DNA of 64,000 bases, from assembly GCA_905214195.1 (NCBI GenBank), contig CAJMLH010000002.1, forward strand, positions 25,320 to 89,319. The letters run 5' to 3'. Below, piece by piece: positions 41,885 to 51,494 of this stretch. Within the stretch, counting starts at the first letter, position 1. Each line of letters starts with the position of its first letter. The DNA comes from an uncultured bacterium. GTDB lineage: Bacteria; Bacillota; Clostridia; Peptostreptococcales; Anaerovoracaceae. Under the pieces are notes generated by a model. It was given only the letters and a program-made list of their open reading frames with translations, had not been told where the DNA came from and did no database searches. The translations under genes were made by a program, and so were the position numbers.

Positions 41885-42943
41885 TTATTTTACGATCTTC
41901 TTTTCTTCTTTAACGAGGTTTCTGAAGTCTCCCATGATAGCTCTTGGAATAGGAAGAGTAATCATAGTGTGAAGACCAGGATCAGCGTTGATGATGTGAG
42001 GAATCATGTTTACGCACATAGCGATAGTTCCAAGACCACCTTCAACCTCAGGGCTGTTAACCATGTTTACATTTGGAGTTCCCTTAATGATTACATAGTC
42101 ACCGGTCTGTACGCCAACCTGTTCAGGTTCGATCTGCTGTGGGTGTTCCATGTGTACAGGCATACCGTTGTTCAGCTTAGCTTCAGCAGTCATAGCAACA
42201 CCTGCGCATGATCCCTTAGCTGCGAATCCGTAAGGTGACTTTCTGTCAACATCAGTAGTGATAGGGTTCATGTCCTGTGCGAATTCTTCTACAGTTAATC
42301 CCATACCTTCAGCGATCATGCCAACGGATTCAGCAAATCCAACATGTCCTGACATTGTGTGGTTAGCTTTTCTTTCTTTGAATTCTTCAACGGAGATACC
42401 GATTCCCTGTTCTTCCATAACAGCAGGTCCGAACGGTGACAGGGAGTTAACTCTTCTTGAAGTGATTTCTTCAACATCTACTAAGCATCCTGTCATAACC
42501 AGAACTAACATGTCCATGATATGTCCAGGGTTGATTCCTGTTCCGAGGCAAGAAACGCCGTTAGCCTTAGCAATCTTGTCTAATTCTTCAGCTAATTCAG
42601 GGCTCTGAGCCTTAGGATAAGCCATTTCTTCTGCGGAAGTGATAACATTGATTCCCTGTTCCATGATGAATTTCAGTCTTGGGAATGCATTCTTAGTGAA
42701 TGAGTCTGTGCAGAGAAGTACAACGTCTGCAGCACCCGGTTTAATAACATCTTCAGCTGCCTGAATCTTTACATCAGGTCTGTCGCCTCTTTCAGTTTTG
42801 ATATAATCGTACATTGAAGTGCCAATCTTAGCGCCTCTTCCTGCTACTCCTACGATTTCAACGCCCTTCTTCTTCAGAAGCATGTCAGCCATTCCGCCGC
42901 CCATAGCGCCGAGTCCCCAGATAATTACTTTTACTTCTTTCAT
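41885..42943 (-). CDS. ord: 2,4-diaminopentanoate dehydrogenase Ord
   Basis: This 352-residue NAD(P)-dependent enzyme oxidatively deaminates 2,4-diaminopentanoate to 2-amino-4-oxopentanoate. It has the Rossmann motif IWGLGAMGGGMADMLLKKKG at the N-terminus and the dihydrodipicolinate reductase-like fold that defines the family. AAAAGGAGAAAC precedes the ATG. It is the first gene of the ornithine operon and lies 59 bases after a sigma-54 promoter. Codon use is highly biased, like that of oraE. Confidence 0.95.
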   Translation of the reverse strand: MKEVKVIIWGLGAMGGGMADMLLKKKGVEIVGVAGRGAKIGTSMYDYIKTERGDRPDVKIQAAEDVIKPGAADVVLLCTDSFTKNAFPRLKFIMEQGINVITSAEEMAYPKAQSPELAEELDKIAKANGVSCLGTGINPGHIMDMLVLVMTGCLVDVEEITSRRVNSLSPFGPAVMEEQGIGISVEEFKERKANHTMSGHVGFAESVGMIAEGMGLTVEEFAQDMNPITTDVDRKSPYGFAAKGSCAGVAMTAEAKLNNGMPVHMEHPQQIEPEQVGVQTGDYVIIKGTPNVNMVNSPEVEGGLGTIAMCVNMIPHIINADPGLHTMITLPIPRAIMGDFRNLVKEEKKIVK

Positions 42944-43001
42944 CTTAGTTTCTCCTTTTTAAATAAAATTTTAGTTTTAAGTTATAACTGCTTATATATA
43001 A

Positions 43002-43018
43002 AGCAAAGTTCGTGCCAA
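43002..43018 (-). promoter_or_regulatory. Sigma-54 (-24/-12) promoter of the ornithine operon
   Basis: The minus strand reads TTGGCACGAACTTTGCT, a full match to the RpoN consensus TTGGCAC-R-NNN-Y-TTGC-W. It lies about 60 bases before the ord start codon. Confidence 0.93.
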
Positions 43019-43180
43019 CAAACAGTTGGATATTGTATACTTATATCACATACTTTTGTAGTTTTTGCACTGCAACTTATGCGTTTATAGTGATTTTTTT
43101 GTGAATTTGTCCAAATATTACCGTCATGTGCATTTTCTTGTAAAATTTTAGATAAATATAGATTTTTTGCAACATACATG

Positions 43181-43195
43181 TGCAAATATTTTTGC
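43181..43195. promoter_or_regulatory. Activator-binding site 1
   Basis: TGCAAATATTTTTGC, an imperfect palindrome about 165 bases upstream of the sigma-54 promoter. The same 15 bases recur at 43204-43218 and 44697-44711. This is the position expected for an enhancer site of a sigma-54 activator. Confidence 0.82.
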
Positions 43196-43203
43196 TTTTA
43201 TTG

Positions 43204-43218
43204 TGCAAATATTTTTGC
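43204..43218. promoter_or_regulatory. Activator-binding site 2
   Basis: Exact copy of the 15-base site at 43181-43195, 23 bases (about two helix turns) away. The pair lies just after the activator gene ends. Confidence 0.82.
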
Positions 43219-43251
43219 TCCGGTGTTAAATTCCCAAAAATTTCATTTATA

Positions 43252-44646
43252 TTAACCTATAGGAAGCTTATATTTTTTTAATTTGTGCTGTAATGTTTGC
43301 CTTTTTATCTGCAACAGTTCAGCCGCCTTTGAAATATTACCGCCTGTTTCAAGCAATGCATCTCTGATTATTTTCGTTTCAACTTCGCCCATGTATTTAT
43401 CAAGGGCAACCTCGCCGGTGTATTCCATTTCTATCGGTCTGCTTTTTCTCAAAACCGTAGGCATAGCAAGGTTTTTCTCTGTTAGAACATGCTCATTTTC
43501 TCCCATTGACACTGCCTGTTCTATTATATTTTCCAATTCACGGACATTTCCCGGGTAGTCATAATCCTGCAGCTTCTTTATGACGCTGTCAGAAAGCATC
43601 CAGATTTCTTTTTCAAATCTTGCATTATACTTTTCAAGGAACTTCTCTGCAAGCCTCGGAATATCGTCTCGCCTTTCCCTGAGCGCCGGGATCTGAATGT
43701 TTACAACATTAAGTCTGTAAAACAAGTCTTTCCTGAGCTTACCCTGTGCAATCAATTCTTCCGGTGGTTCATTTACAGTCGCTATGATTCTTACATTTAT
43801 AGGTATATCTTTCATTCCTCCGACTCGCCTTATGTAGTCCTCTTGGAGTACTCTAAGCAGCTTGCTTTGCAAATCATAAGGCATGGCGCTTATCTCATCA
43901 AGAAGCAGTGTACCGCCATTTGCCTGTTCAAAAAGCCCCTCTCGGTCAACAGCCCCGGTGAAGCTTCCCTTGGAGGTTCCGAACAATATGCCCTCAAGCA
44001 GTGATTCGGGTATCGCCGCACAGTTCTGTGCAAGAAAAGATTTGTCCTTTCTTTTGCCGCCATAGTGGATACTCTGAGCAAAAAGTTCCTTTCCGGTTCC
44101 GGTTTCACCGTATATGAACACCGAAGCATTATTGTCGGCAGCTTTGCGGGCACGGTTAAGTGCTATTTTAAACTCCGCATTTTCTCCGAAGATGTCATCA
44201 AAAGTATATCTTTTTATCAGACTTTTGCTTTCTGCCGGTTTTTCCTTGGATTTCTGAAGTTCCAAAAGAGTGTCCGACATTTTCCTTATGTTGGTTATAT
44301 CCTTTGCAACCTCTATTGCCGCTACCGTTTCCCCATCTACGACTATGGGTACAGTGCTGTTTACAGTCGTAATCTCTTTGCCGTAAAAATTCTTGTAACT
44401 CTGCTGCTGCCCCACCGTAGCCTCTGCCTTAAGCAGCGCTTTTAACATGGTGCTGTCGTTTTTTCTCATATCGGGGAATGCGTCATGAAACTTCTTTCCG
44501 AGGACATCTTCCACATTTACTTTTTCCAATGATGCCATGACATCATTATAAAACCGACCGACGCCACGATTATCTACTATATAAACACCCTCGTCAATCA
44601 GCTTTATCAATTCTTCTATTATTTTCTCATAGTATTCTTTCTTCAT
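43252..44646 (-). CDS. PAS-type sigma-54 activator of ornithine catabolism
   Basis: This 464-residue protein has an N-terminal PAS-like sensor (about 1-125), a AAA+ domain (about 150-390) with GETGTGKELFAQSIH, the GSFTGA loop (usually GAFTGA), LLLDEISAMP and PGNVRELENIIEQ, and a C-terminal Fis-type helix-turn-helix (AAELLQIKRQTLQHKLKKY). It opens sigma-54 promoters using ATP. It lies directly upstream of, and in the same orientation as, the ornithine operon, whose promoter has a paired enhancer site; a third copy of the site lies before this gene itself. The signal is unknown; ornithine or an amine is likely. Confidence 0.93.
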   Translation of the reverse strand: MKKEYYEKIIEELIKLIDEGVYIVDNRGVGRFYNDVMASLEKVNVEDVLGKKFHDAFPDMRKNDSTMLKALLKAEATVGQQQSYKNFYGKEITTVNSTVPIVVDGETVAAIEVAKDITNIRKMSDTLLELQKSKEKPAESKSLIKRYTFDDIFGENAEFKIALNRARKAADNNASVFIYGETGTGKELFAQSIHYGGKRKDKSFLAQNCAAIPESLLEGILFGTSKGSFTGAVDREGLFEQANGGTLLLDEISAMPYDLQSKLLRVLQEDYIRRVGGMKDIPINVRIIATVNEPPEELIAQGKLRKDLFYRLNVVNIQIPALRERRDDIPRLAEKFLEKYNARFEKEIWMLSDSVIKKLQDYDYPGNVRELENIIEQAVSMGENEHVLTEKNLAMPTVLRKSRPIEMEYTGEVALDKYMGEVETKIIRDALLETGGNISKAAELLQIKRQTLQHKLKKYKLPIG

Positions 44647-44696
44647 ATCTTTTACCGTTAATATTTTATCATCTTTTCATATGTTTTGCAAGTCCG

Positions 44697-44711
44697 TGCA
44701 AATATTTTTGC
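44697..44711. promoter_or_regulatory. Activator-binding site 3
   Basis: Third exact copy of TGCAAATATTTTTGC, 51 bases before the activator gene start. It may serve autoregulation. Confidence 0.78.
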
Positions 44712-44811
44712 ATCATTTTATTTGACCTCTTAATATGTTTTTTATTTCTTGAAAAATATGTCGTTTCCTGTCATAATATACTGGTATCATATAAATGAAA
44801 GGAACTTTTTT

Positions 44812-45138
44812 ATGAGATTACGAAAAGATACAGATGACATACAGGAGGAAGAAATTTTGCTCATTGCCAAGGTTTCCGATGCTCTGGCGCACCCGGCAAG
44901 AATAAAAATCTTCCGTTATATAATGCAAGCCAACAGAGCAATGGTTTTAGTATGTAACAAAGATTTGGTGGAGCATTTCGATTATGCGCAGGCTACCATT
45001 TCTCAGCATACGAAAAAATTGGTGGAATCAGGCCTGATAGAAGTGAAAAAGCAAGATAAGTTTTCTTACTATTACGCAAATTTAGGCGTACTCATGAAAT
45101 ACCTAAACGCAACAAAAAAGTTTTCGGTAACCCAATAA
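44812..45138 (+). CDS. ArsR-family transcriptional regulator
   Basis: The ATG at 44812 has AAAGGAA upstream and gives 108 residues; a longer frame from 44749 has no site. It carries a winged helix (SDALAHPARIKIFRYIMQAN and QATISQHTKKLVESGLIEV) like ArsR/SmtB repressors. It lacks the paired metal cysteines typical of metal-sensing members, so its signal is unclear. A terminator follows. The RND pump is convergent and not clearly its target. Confidence 0.86.
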   Translation: MRLRKDTDDIQEEEILLIAKVSDALAHPARIKIFRYIMQANRAMVLVCNKDLVEHFDYAQATISQHTKKLVESGLIEVKKQDKFSYYYANLGVLMKYLNATKKFSVTQ

Positions 45139-45147
45139 CGCAACATA

Positions 45148-45200
45148 AAAACCCGAAGAGCTTTCCGGACCTTTGAGTGCCTGAAATCTCTCCGGGTTTT
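45148..45200. terminator. Bidirectional terminator
   Basis: The arms AAAACCCGAAGAG (45148-45160) and CTCTCCGGGTTTT (45188-45200) pair with one mismatch and end in A and T runs. They lie between the convergent ArsR and RND genes. Confidence 0.65.
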
Positions 45201-45212
45201 CTTTTATCTCTT

Positions 45213-48200
45213 TTATACTACCAAATCGCTGACATCTATATCTTCTTCCTTTATATGCTTATATTTGCTTCCTGTAAACAAATCGTATATTACAGGTACG
45301 ACTAAAAGTGTCAATATAGTAGCATATACAAGTCCGCCTATGCAAACCAGAGCTATAGGCTGCATCATATCTGTTCCAGCAGTCTTACCAACTGCCATTA
45401 TCACAAGACCTAAAATAGTTGTAAGGCTTGTCATCAACACCGGCCTCATTCTTGTGGCTCCTGCCTCTACGATTGCTTTTCTCTTTTCCATTCCACCTGC
45501 CCTAAGTTGATTTATATAATCAACAAGCACTATTCCGTTGTTTACGATTATTCCTACAAGCATTATCAATCCAAGCATTGCTATTACGCTTATTTCCTTG
45601 CCGAATATCAAGAGTGCCAGCAGGCCTCCTGTAAACGCAAGGGGTATAGTAAACATTACTATGAACGGCGAAAGCAGCGACTGGAATTGTGCCACCATTA
45701 TCAAATAAACCAGCAGAATTCCCAATACCATCATCTTTACCAAATCTTTCATGGCGTCCATAATCATTTCGTTTTCTCCGGAAAATTCATATGTCACACC
45801 CTCAGGCGGTTCATAATCCTTAAGTGCCTCTTTTGCTTTCTCTGTAACAAGCGTTACATTATGATCTTCGTCGACCTCGCCCGCCACATTAAGGTATGTT
45901 CTCTGGTCTATTCTATTTATAGACGGCAAACTCTTAACTTCATTCATCTGCGCCACATCTGAAAGCTTTACAGATATTGCATTTCCGTTGCTGTCAGTTC
46001 CGGAAAGAGTGAGATTATTCAAGTCGTCTATAGTCATCCCTGCCGCTTGCGGATTAGATACGACTACATCGTACTTTTCACCCTCCCACAAGAGTTGCGT
46101 GGCGGTAGTTTCCGCAGTGAGCACCTTGGCAACCTGCATATACACCTGTGCCACGGTAAGCCCGTTTCTCATGGCCTTTTCTTTATCCACCGTAAAATGA
46201 TATTCATCGTCTGCTTCTTCAAGACCGTTGTCAACGGAAATAATACCGTCTACATCTTGCAGTTTCTCTCCTATCTGTTTAGCCGCACTCTGTAGACCTT
46301 GGGTATCGTCGCCATAAACTTCAACTGTTACTCCGTTGCCTCCAAGTGCCGATGTATAAGATGACATAGACGAAGAACTGAGCATTTCAACAGTACAGCT
46401 CAAATCCTCGCAGGCTTTTTCTATATCTTCGCAGATTTCTCCGCCGCTTCTGTCGCTTTCTTGGTCAACCAGTACATATAGGCTCACCATATCCGCAGAA
46501 ACTTCACCTGTAAGGGAATTGGCGGAAGAAAGCATTCCCCCTGCTGTATCCACACCCTCAACCTCTGTAATTCTTGCCAAAACCTTGTCTGCCATAGCTT
46601 TGGTATCTTGTATTCCGGCTTCTTCATCAATCATGGTCATCGTACCGGAAAGCTGAGGAGTTGCCATGTCAGGTATGAATATAAATCCCTTGGCAACCGA
46701 AGCAACTATACTGAAAATCAGTAAAACAACCGCTGCCGTAAGTATAAGCGCTTTATGCTTAAGATTCCATGAAAGTAACTTGGCATACCACTTTTTAAAA
46801 GTATTGAATTTTTCACCCTCAGGTTTTATATCTTTCTTCAGCATCATAGATGCCATGGAAGGAACAAGAGTAAGGGCTATTACAAGGCTTGCAAAAAGTG
46901 CATAAGCAATAGTAAGTGCCATGTCAGTAAACAATTCCCTTGTAATTCCCTCAACGAATACTATTGGCACAAATACACAAACAGTAGTCAGCGTTGACGA
47001 GGCTATTGCTCCCGAAACTTGTTTTGCTCCGGCTACTGCCGCTTTCTTTGCAGGCACTCCCATTCTTCTCAGTCTGAAAGTATTTTCTATGACCACTATC
47101 GAGTTGTCCACCAACATTCCTACTGCTACTGCAAGTCCCGACAAGGAAATCATGTTAAGGGTAACACCGGAAAAATACATCATAACTATAGCAAACATTA
47201 TACTTACAGGTATGCTGACCAAAGTTATCAATGTCGGTTTGATGTCACGCAAGAACAGTAACAATATCAGAACCGCAAACAATGCTCCAAATCCAAGGCT
47301 TTGCCCGATTGCCCCGATTATCAGGTATATGTAATCGCCTTGATCCATCATTGTCGTAAAGCTAAGACCCTCGTACTCTTCTGAAAGTTCTTCAAACTTT
47401 TCACTTATATTGCCGGAAACTGTGGCCGTCGGATAGTTTGACTGCTTGGAGAAAGTAAGCATAACTCCCGGATTGCCGTTAATGCTGGCATATACATTGT
47501 CGCTGTTATCTGCCGCAAAAACATCTGCTACATCACCAAGGTGTATATCGCCAAGACCGGGTACATTAAATACAAATAAATTTTTTATATCCTCAGGCTC
47601 AGTAAACTCATCGCCCACACTTACCAAATATCTTTCGTCCTCATCCTGAATATATCCGGCCGGCATCGAAAAATTCTGTCCTTGCAATATTCCGGAAACA
47701 CTTTCCATCGTTAGCATAGAACCGAGGTTTGCTTTTGCAAGGGCTGCATTGCCGGCAGTATTAACTTGAGCAAGCGCCTCGTTGAGCCGGTTTTTCTGGC
47801 TCAAAACCTTTTCCTTTGTTGTTTCAAGCTGTTTGTATGCATCATCAAGCGAATCTTGAGCAGTATATGCCCCTTTTTCCGCCTCTTTATATGCTTTCTT
47901 TAGATTTTCCACATTAAGAGAAGCTTCCTGCTGCGCTTTTTTCATAGTCTCAATCTGTACAGTCAGCATAGCTATCTGTTTTCTTATCTGCGCAGCATCT
48001 CCGATACCCTCTGCAAGCTGGGTTTCCAATGCCATTTTCTGACCCTCAAGTGCAGAAATCTGTGCCGGAAGAGCGCTCGCCCATGCCACAGCCGCATCAA
48101 GCTCGGCACTTATCGAAGCAAGCTTATCGTAAGTTCCGTCTTTAGTCTTATCAAGTTCTGCTTTTGCCGCATTTAACTGCGCCTCCGCCTTGTTTATTTG

Positions 48201-48854
48201 GGAAATCCCTGTATTTATTTGTGCCCTCGCCTCCGCTAAAGAACCATTTGCCTGACCTAAGAGTTTCTGATTTAAGTCGTCGATTTTGTCTTTGCTTATG
48301 GAAACATTTATCTTAGACTCTATCAATCCTCCCGTATTTATGCTTGCAACTCCCGTGATTCCCTCAAGACGATTTATCAAAGTATCTTTTACAAAAGTTG
48401 ACAGTTCCTCTGTAGTATATCCTTGCATATCTACAGCAGCAATGGTTATAGGCATCATATTTGGATTTATCTTCATTATGTATGGAGAGCCTATAGTATC
48501 ATCCCAACTGCCCTCTATAAGGTCGGTATTTTGAAGCACATTGACTATAGATGTGTTCATATCAGTGCCGTTCTCAAACTCCAACATAATCAAAGAATAG
48601 TTGGCACCCGACACAGACTGCATTCGTTTTAGGTTTTCCACCGTCGCAAGACTCTGCTCCAAAGGCTTTGTAACAGTTGTCTCCACTTCCTCAGGTGTTC
48701 CTCCCGGATATGTGGTCATTACTACAACATACGGCAAATCTATACTCGGCATCAGGTCCGGCGTCATTCCCATAAGAGCTACCACACCCAATGCTATTAT
48801 TATCACTACTATAACGAAGATTGTCATCGGCTTTTTGACACTGTATTTTGGCAT
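45213..48854 (-). CDS. RND-family efflux permease with internal coiled coil
   Basis: This 1213-residue protein is an AcrB/HAE1-type RND exporter with two sets of membrane helices. It has the classic loops VKKPMTIFVIVVIIIALGVV at the N-terminus, LVDNSIVVIENTFRLRRMG, VGMLVDNSIVV and GLIMLVGIIVNNGIVLVDYINQL. Between about residues 200 and 370 the first porter domain is split by a long Ala/Glu/Lys-rich helical hairpin (INTGISQINKAEAQLNAAKA, KMALETQLAEGI). No separate membrane-fusion protein gene is nearby. GAGGAG precedes the ATG. It likely exports toxic compounds or lipids; the substrate is unknown. Confidence 0.92.
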   Translation of the reverse strand: MPKYSVKKPMTIFVIVVIIIALGVVALMGMTPDLMPSIDLPYVVVMTTYPGGTPEEVETTVTKPLEQSLATVENLKRMQSVSGANYSLIMLEFENGTDMNTSIVNVLQNTDLIEGSWDDTIGSPYIMKINPNMMPITIAAVDMQGYTTEELSTFVKDTLINRLEGITGVASINTGGLIESKINVSISKDKIDDLNQKLLGQANGSLAEARAQINTGISQINKAEAQLNAAKAELDKTKDGTYDKLASISAELDAAVAWASALPAQISALEGQKMALETQLAEGIGDAAQIRKQIAMLTVQIETMKKAQQEASLNVENLKKAYKEAEKGAYTAQDSLDDAYKQLETTKEKVLSQKNRLNEALAQVNTAGNAALAKANLGSMLTMESVSGILQGQNFSMPAGYIQDEDERYLVSVGDEFTEPEDIKNLFVFNVPGLGDIHLGDVADVFAADNSDNVYASINGNPGVMLTFSKQSNYPTATVSGNISEKFEELSEEYEGLSFTTMMDQGDYIYLIIGAIGQSLGFGALFAVLILLLFLRDIKPTLITLVSIPVSIMFAIVMMYFSGVTLNMISLSGLAVAVGMLVDNSIVVIENTFRLRRMGVPAKKAAVAGAKQVSGAIASSTLTTVCVFVPIVFVEGITRELFTDMALTIAYALFASLVIALTLVPSMASMMLKKDIKPEGEKFNTFKKWYAKLLSWNLKHKALILTAAVVLLIFSIVASVAKGFIFIPDMATPQLSGTMTMIDEEAGIQDTKAMADKVLARITEVEGVDTAGGMLSSANSLTGEVSADMVSLYVLVDQESDRSGGEICEDIEKACEDLSCTVEMLSSSSMSSYTSALGGNGVTVEVYGDDTQGLQSAAKQIGEKLQDVDGIISVDNGLEEADDEYHFTVDKEKAMRNGLTVAQVYMQVAKVLTAETTATQLLWEGEKYDVVVSNPQAAGMTIDDLNNLTLSGTDSNGNAISVKLSDVAQMNEVKSLPSINRIDQRTYLNVAGEVDEDHNVTLVTEKAKEALKDYEPPEGVTYEFSGENEMIMDAMKDLVKMMVLGILLVYLIMVAQFQSLLSPFIVMFTIPLAFTGGLLALLIFGKEISVIAMLGLIMLVGIIVNNGIVLVDYINQLRAGGMEKRKAIVEAGATRMRPVLMTSLTTILGLVIMAVGKTAGTDMMQPIALVCIGGLVYATILTLLVVPVIYDLFTGSKYKHIKEEDIDVSDLVV

Positions 48855-48994
48855 TATTTTTCAATCTCCTCTGTTATAAAATCTGTTGTAAAATATGGAA
48901 CTAATTATAGCACAAAATACTATCTAATTCTATTTAATCTTTCTGATTTAGTGTATAATTACTGTATAATTACCGGTCAAGGGAGGATATTAAA

Positions 48995-49297
48995 ATGATA
49001 AACAATATTACAACACTTAATTTCGATAAAGAAATTTTACAATCAGAAAAAACGGTCTTGGTAGACTTCTGGGCCGCATGGTGTACACCTTGCAAAATGC
49101 TTTCACCTATAATAGACCAAATAGCAGCAGAACGGGATGATATAAAAGTTTGCAAAGTCAACATCGACCAGGAAAGCGCACTTGCCATGCGCTACGGCGT
49201 TATGAGTATTCCTACACTTATAGTATTTAAAGACGGCGAAATAATAAATAAATCCATAGGTCTTGTTTCAAAAGAAGAAATCGAAAAACTTCTCTAA
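48995..49297 (+). CDS. trxA: Thioredoxin
   Basis: This 100-residue protein is a short thioredoxin with the active site WAAWCTPCKM (Cys30 and Cys33; the usual WCGPC has a Thr here). It opens MINNITTLNFDKEIL. It reduces protein disulfides. AAGGGAGGA precedes the ATG. Tandem TGTATAAT sequences at about 48951-48970 look like promoter -10 elements. It is followed 18 bases later by a response regulator gene. Confidence 0.93.
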   Translation: MINNITTLNFDKEILQSEKTVLVDFWAAWCTPCKMLSPIIDQIAAERDDIKVCKVNIDQESALAMRYGVMSIPTLIVFKDGEIINKSIGLVSKEEIEKLL

Positions 49298-49315
49298 TAT
49301 GAGGGAGCTTGTTTT

Positions 49316-49987
49316 ATGAGAATATTGGTATGTGAAGATCAAAAGGAGCTCAACAAAATAACGGCAAGACATCTGTCTGCCGAGGGATATTCGGTAGACA
49401 GATGTTATGACGGAGAAGAGGCTCTTGATTTTTTGAATATGGCAGAATATGACGCTGTAATCCTTGATATAATGATGCCAAAAAAAGACGGTCTATCAGT
49501 TCTTAAAGAAATGCGCAGCAAAGGCAATAACACTCCCGTCATCTTCTTAACCGCAAAAGATTCAATTGAAGACAGAGTTACAGGTCTTGATATGGGTGCA
49601 AACGATTACCTGATAAAGCCTTTTTCATTCGACGAGCTCCTTGCCAGAATCCGTGCAATGACAAGGAAAAGTGCCGGTAATATTTCAAATATATTTACCG
49701 CCGCAGACCTTACTTTAGACATCTCTTCCCATACTGTAATGCGAGGAAACAAAAATATCGCCCTTTCTGCCAAGGAATTCGCCCTGCTTGAATACCTTAT
49801 GCGAAACAAAGGTCATGTCCTTACACGCAGTATGATAGAGAACAACATCTGGAACTTCGACTACGAAGGCGGAACTAATGCAGTGGATGTTTATATCCGC
49901 TATTTGAGAAAAAAGATAGATGATGACTACGAACCCAAACTTATACACACAGTTCGTGGAAGCGGCTATATATTAAAAGAAAAGTAG
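49316..49987 (+). CDS. OmpR/PhoB-family response regulator
   Basis: This 223-residue protein has a receiver domain (1-115; phosphoacceptor Asp51 in AVILDIMMPKKDG) and a winged-helix DNA-binding domain (130-223; LDISSHTVMRGNK, GGTNAVDVYIRYLRKKID, VRGSGYIL). It is phosphorylated by the histidine kinase encoded next. AGGGAG precedes the ATG. The target genes are not clear; the PepSY protein downstream is a candidate. Confidence 0.95.
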   Translation: MRILVCEDQKELNKITARHLSAEGYSVDRCYDGEEALDFLNMAEYDAVILDIMMPKKDGLSVLKEMRSKGNNTPVIFLTAKDSIEDRVTGLDMGANDYLIKPFSFDELLARIRAMTRKSAGNISNIFTAADLTLDISSHTVMRGNKNIALSAKEFALLEYLMRNKGHVLTRSMIENNIWNFDYEGGTNAVDVYIRYLRKKIDDDYEPKLIHTVRGSGYILKEK

Positions 49988-49994
49988 GTAATTT

Positions 49995-51452
49995 GTGAAA
50001 AAACTTTCTATAAAAACTAAGATTATGATATGGTTTACAGCGGCACTTCTTTTGATTTCCGCCTGTACCAGCGCAGTAAATTTCAGTATCAGTCGAGAAG
50101 TCCTAAACAAAAGTATTCAAGAAAGACTGATTACTGCCGTATCCGCCAATGCTCAGGAAATAGAATTCTATAACAGCAGCTCCGAAGAACAGGAACCCCA
50201 AGATTTCTTTTTGTCATATAACGGAGGAACCCTTGAAATAGACGACGATTTTTTAGACTACAACGAAGGTGTTTTCACTGCTCTTGTGGATTCCCAAAAT
50301 AATCTTATATACGGAGAAATGCCCATACAGCTCAATGAACAAGAAGCATTTTCGTTCACTTCTGTAGGCACACTGAAACGAAACGGCGAGAAATTTTATA
50401 TATATGAAAAAAAATTATCGGGAAACAACCTTGATGGACTGTGGCTAAGGGGATTCATTTCTGAAAGCGAGAATACCAATGTCTTATACAACATGGTTCG
50501 TATACTGCTTTGGCTCGCTCCTGTTATAACGGTTGCTGCGGTTTTAGGCGGCTATATAATAACAAGGAAATCTTTTATGCCTATAAAAACCATTGATTCG
50601 GCCGCAAGAGAAATCACCGAAAGCGGAGACTTGTCAAAACGAATAAATATTTGGGGTGAAGAAAGTTTCAAAGACGGAAATTTCAAATCAGGAAAAGATG
50701 AGATTCAAAACCTGGCAATAACATTTAATCAAATGTTTGACCGCCTTGAATCGTCCTTTGAATCGGAAAAGCAGTTTACATCTGACGCATCACATGAGCT
50801 TAGAACTCCACTTTCGGTCATAAAAGCCAACTGTGAGTACGCACTTAAACATGGGAATACCTGCGAAGATTTTGTAGATGTACTTCAAACAATCGACAGA
50901 CAAACCGACAGGGCATCTTTACTTCTCAATCAGCTTTTGTTTTTTGCAAGGCTCAACCAAAAAAAGGCAGAAATTACCCTTTCAAAGCTCAATCTCAGCA
51001 CCCTCGTTGATTCTGTATGCAAAGACAGACAAATTTTGCTCAAACGAGGGCTGAACCTAAAAACCGACATTGCCACGAAAATTTTTGTATATGCCAATGA
51101 GAGCCTTATAACGAGATTGCTTAACAACCTTATAGATAACGCTGTAAAATATATAGGAAACGGCACCACAGTACAGGTTTCACTTTACAGGAATGAAAAT
51201 TCTGTTTTCCTTTCTGTAAAAGATGACGGTATAGGAATTTCCCCGGAAAACATGGATAAAATATGGAATCGGTTCTATATGGAAGATTCCTCACGAAGCG
51301 AAACTGCCGAAAACAGTTTCGGACTCGGTCTTTCAATGGTAAAGGAAATAGCCGCACTGCATAACGGCCGTATGGAAGTAATTTCAAAACAAGAATCAGG
51401 AAGTACCTTTACTTTGATATTGCCGTTATCTTTTAACGATGATAACATTTAA
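49995..51452 (+). CDS. Sensor histidine kinase
   Basis: This 485-residue kinase starts with GTG at 49995. It has a membrane segment near the N-terminus (IKTKIMIWFTAALLLISACT), an outer sensor domain to about residue 165, a second span (ILLWLAPVITVAAVLGGYII), a HAMP-like stretch, the phosphoacceptor SDASHELRTPLSVIKANCEY, and an ATPase domain (NLIDNAVKYIG, DDGIGIS, SFGLGLSMVKEI). It pairs with the regulator seven bases upstream. The signal is unknown. Confidence 0.93.
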   Translation: MKKLSIKTKIMIWFTAALLLISACTSAVNFSISREVLNKSIQERLITAVSANAQEIEFYNSSSEEQEPQDFFLSYNGGTLEIDDDFLDYNEGVFTALVDSQNNLIYGEMPIQLNEQEAFSFTSVGTLKRNGEKFYIYEKKLSGNNLDGLWLRGFISESENTNVLYNMVRILLWLAPVITVAAVLGGYIITRKSFMPIKTIDSAAREITESGDLSKRINIWGEESFKDGNFKSGKDEIQNLAITFNQMFDRLESSFESEKQFTSDASHELRTPLSVIKANCEYALKHGNTCEDFVDVLQTIDRQTDRASLLLNQLLFFARLNQKKAEITLSKLNLSTLVDSVCKDRQILLKRGLNLKTDIATKIFVYANESLITRLLNNLIDNAVKYIGNGTTVQVSLYRNENSVFLSVKDDGIGISPENMDKIWNRFYMEDSSRSETAENSFGLGLSMVKEIAALHNGRMEVISKQESGSTFTLILPLSFNDDNI

Positions 51453-51494
51453 TGACACAAATCCCAAACCCATAAATTACTCAGGAGAACCATT

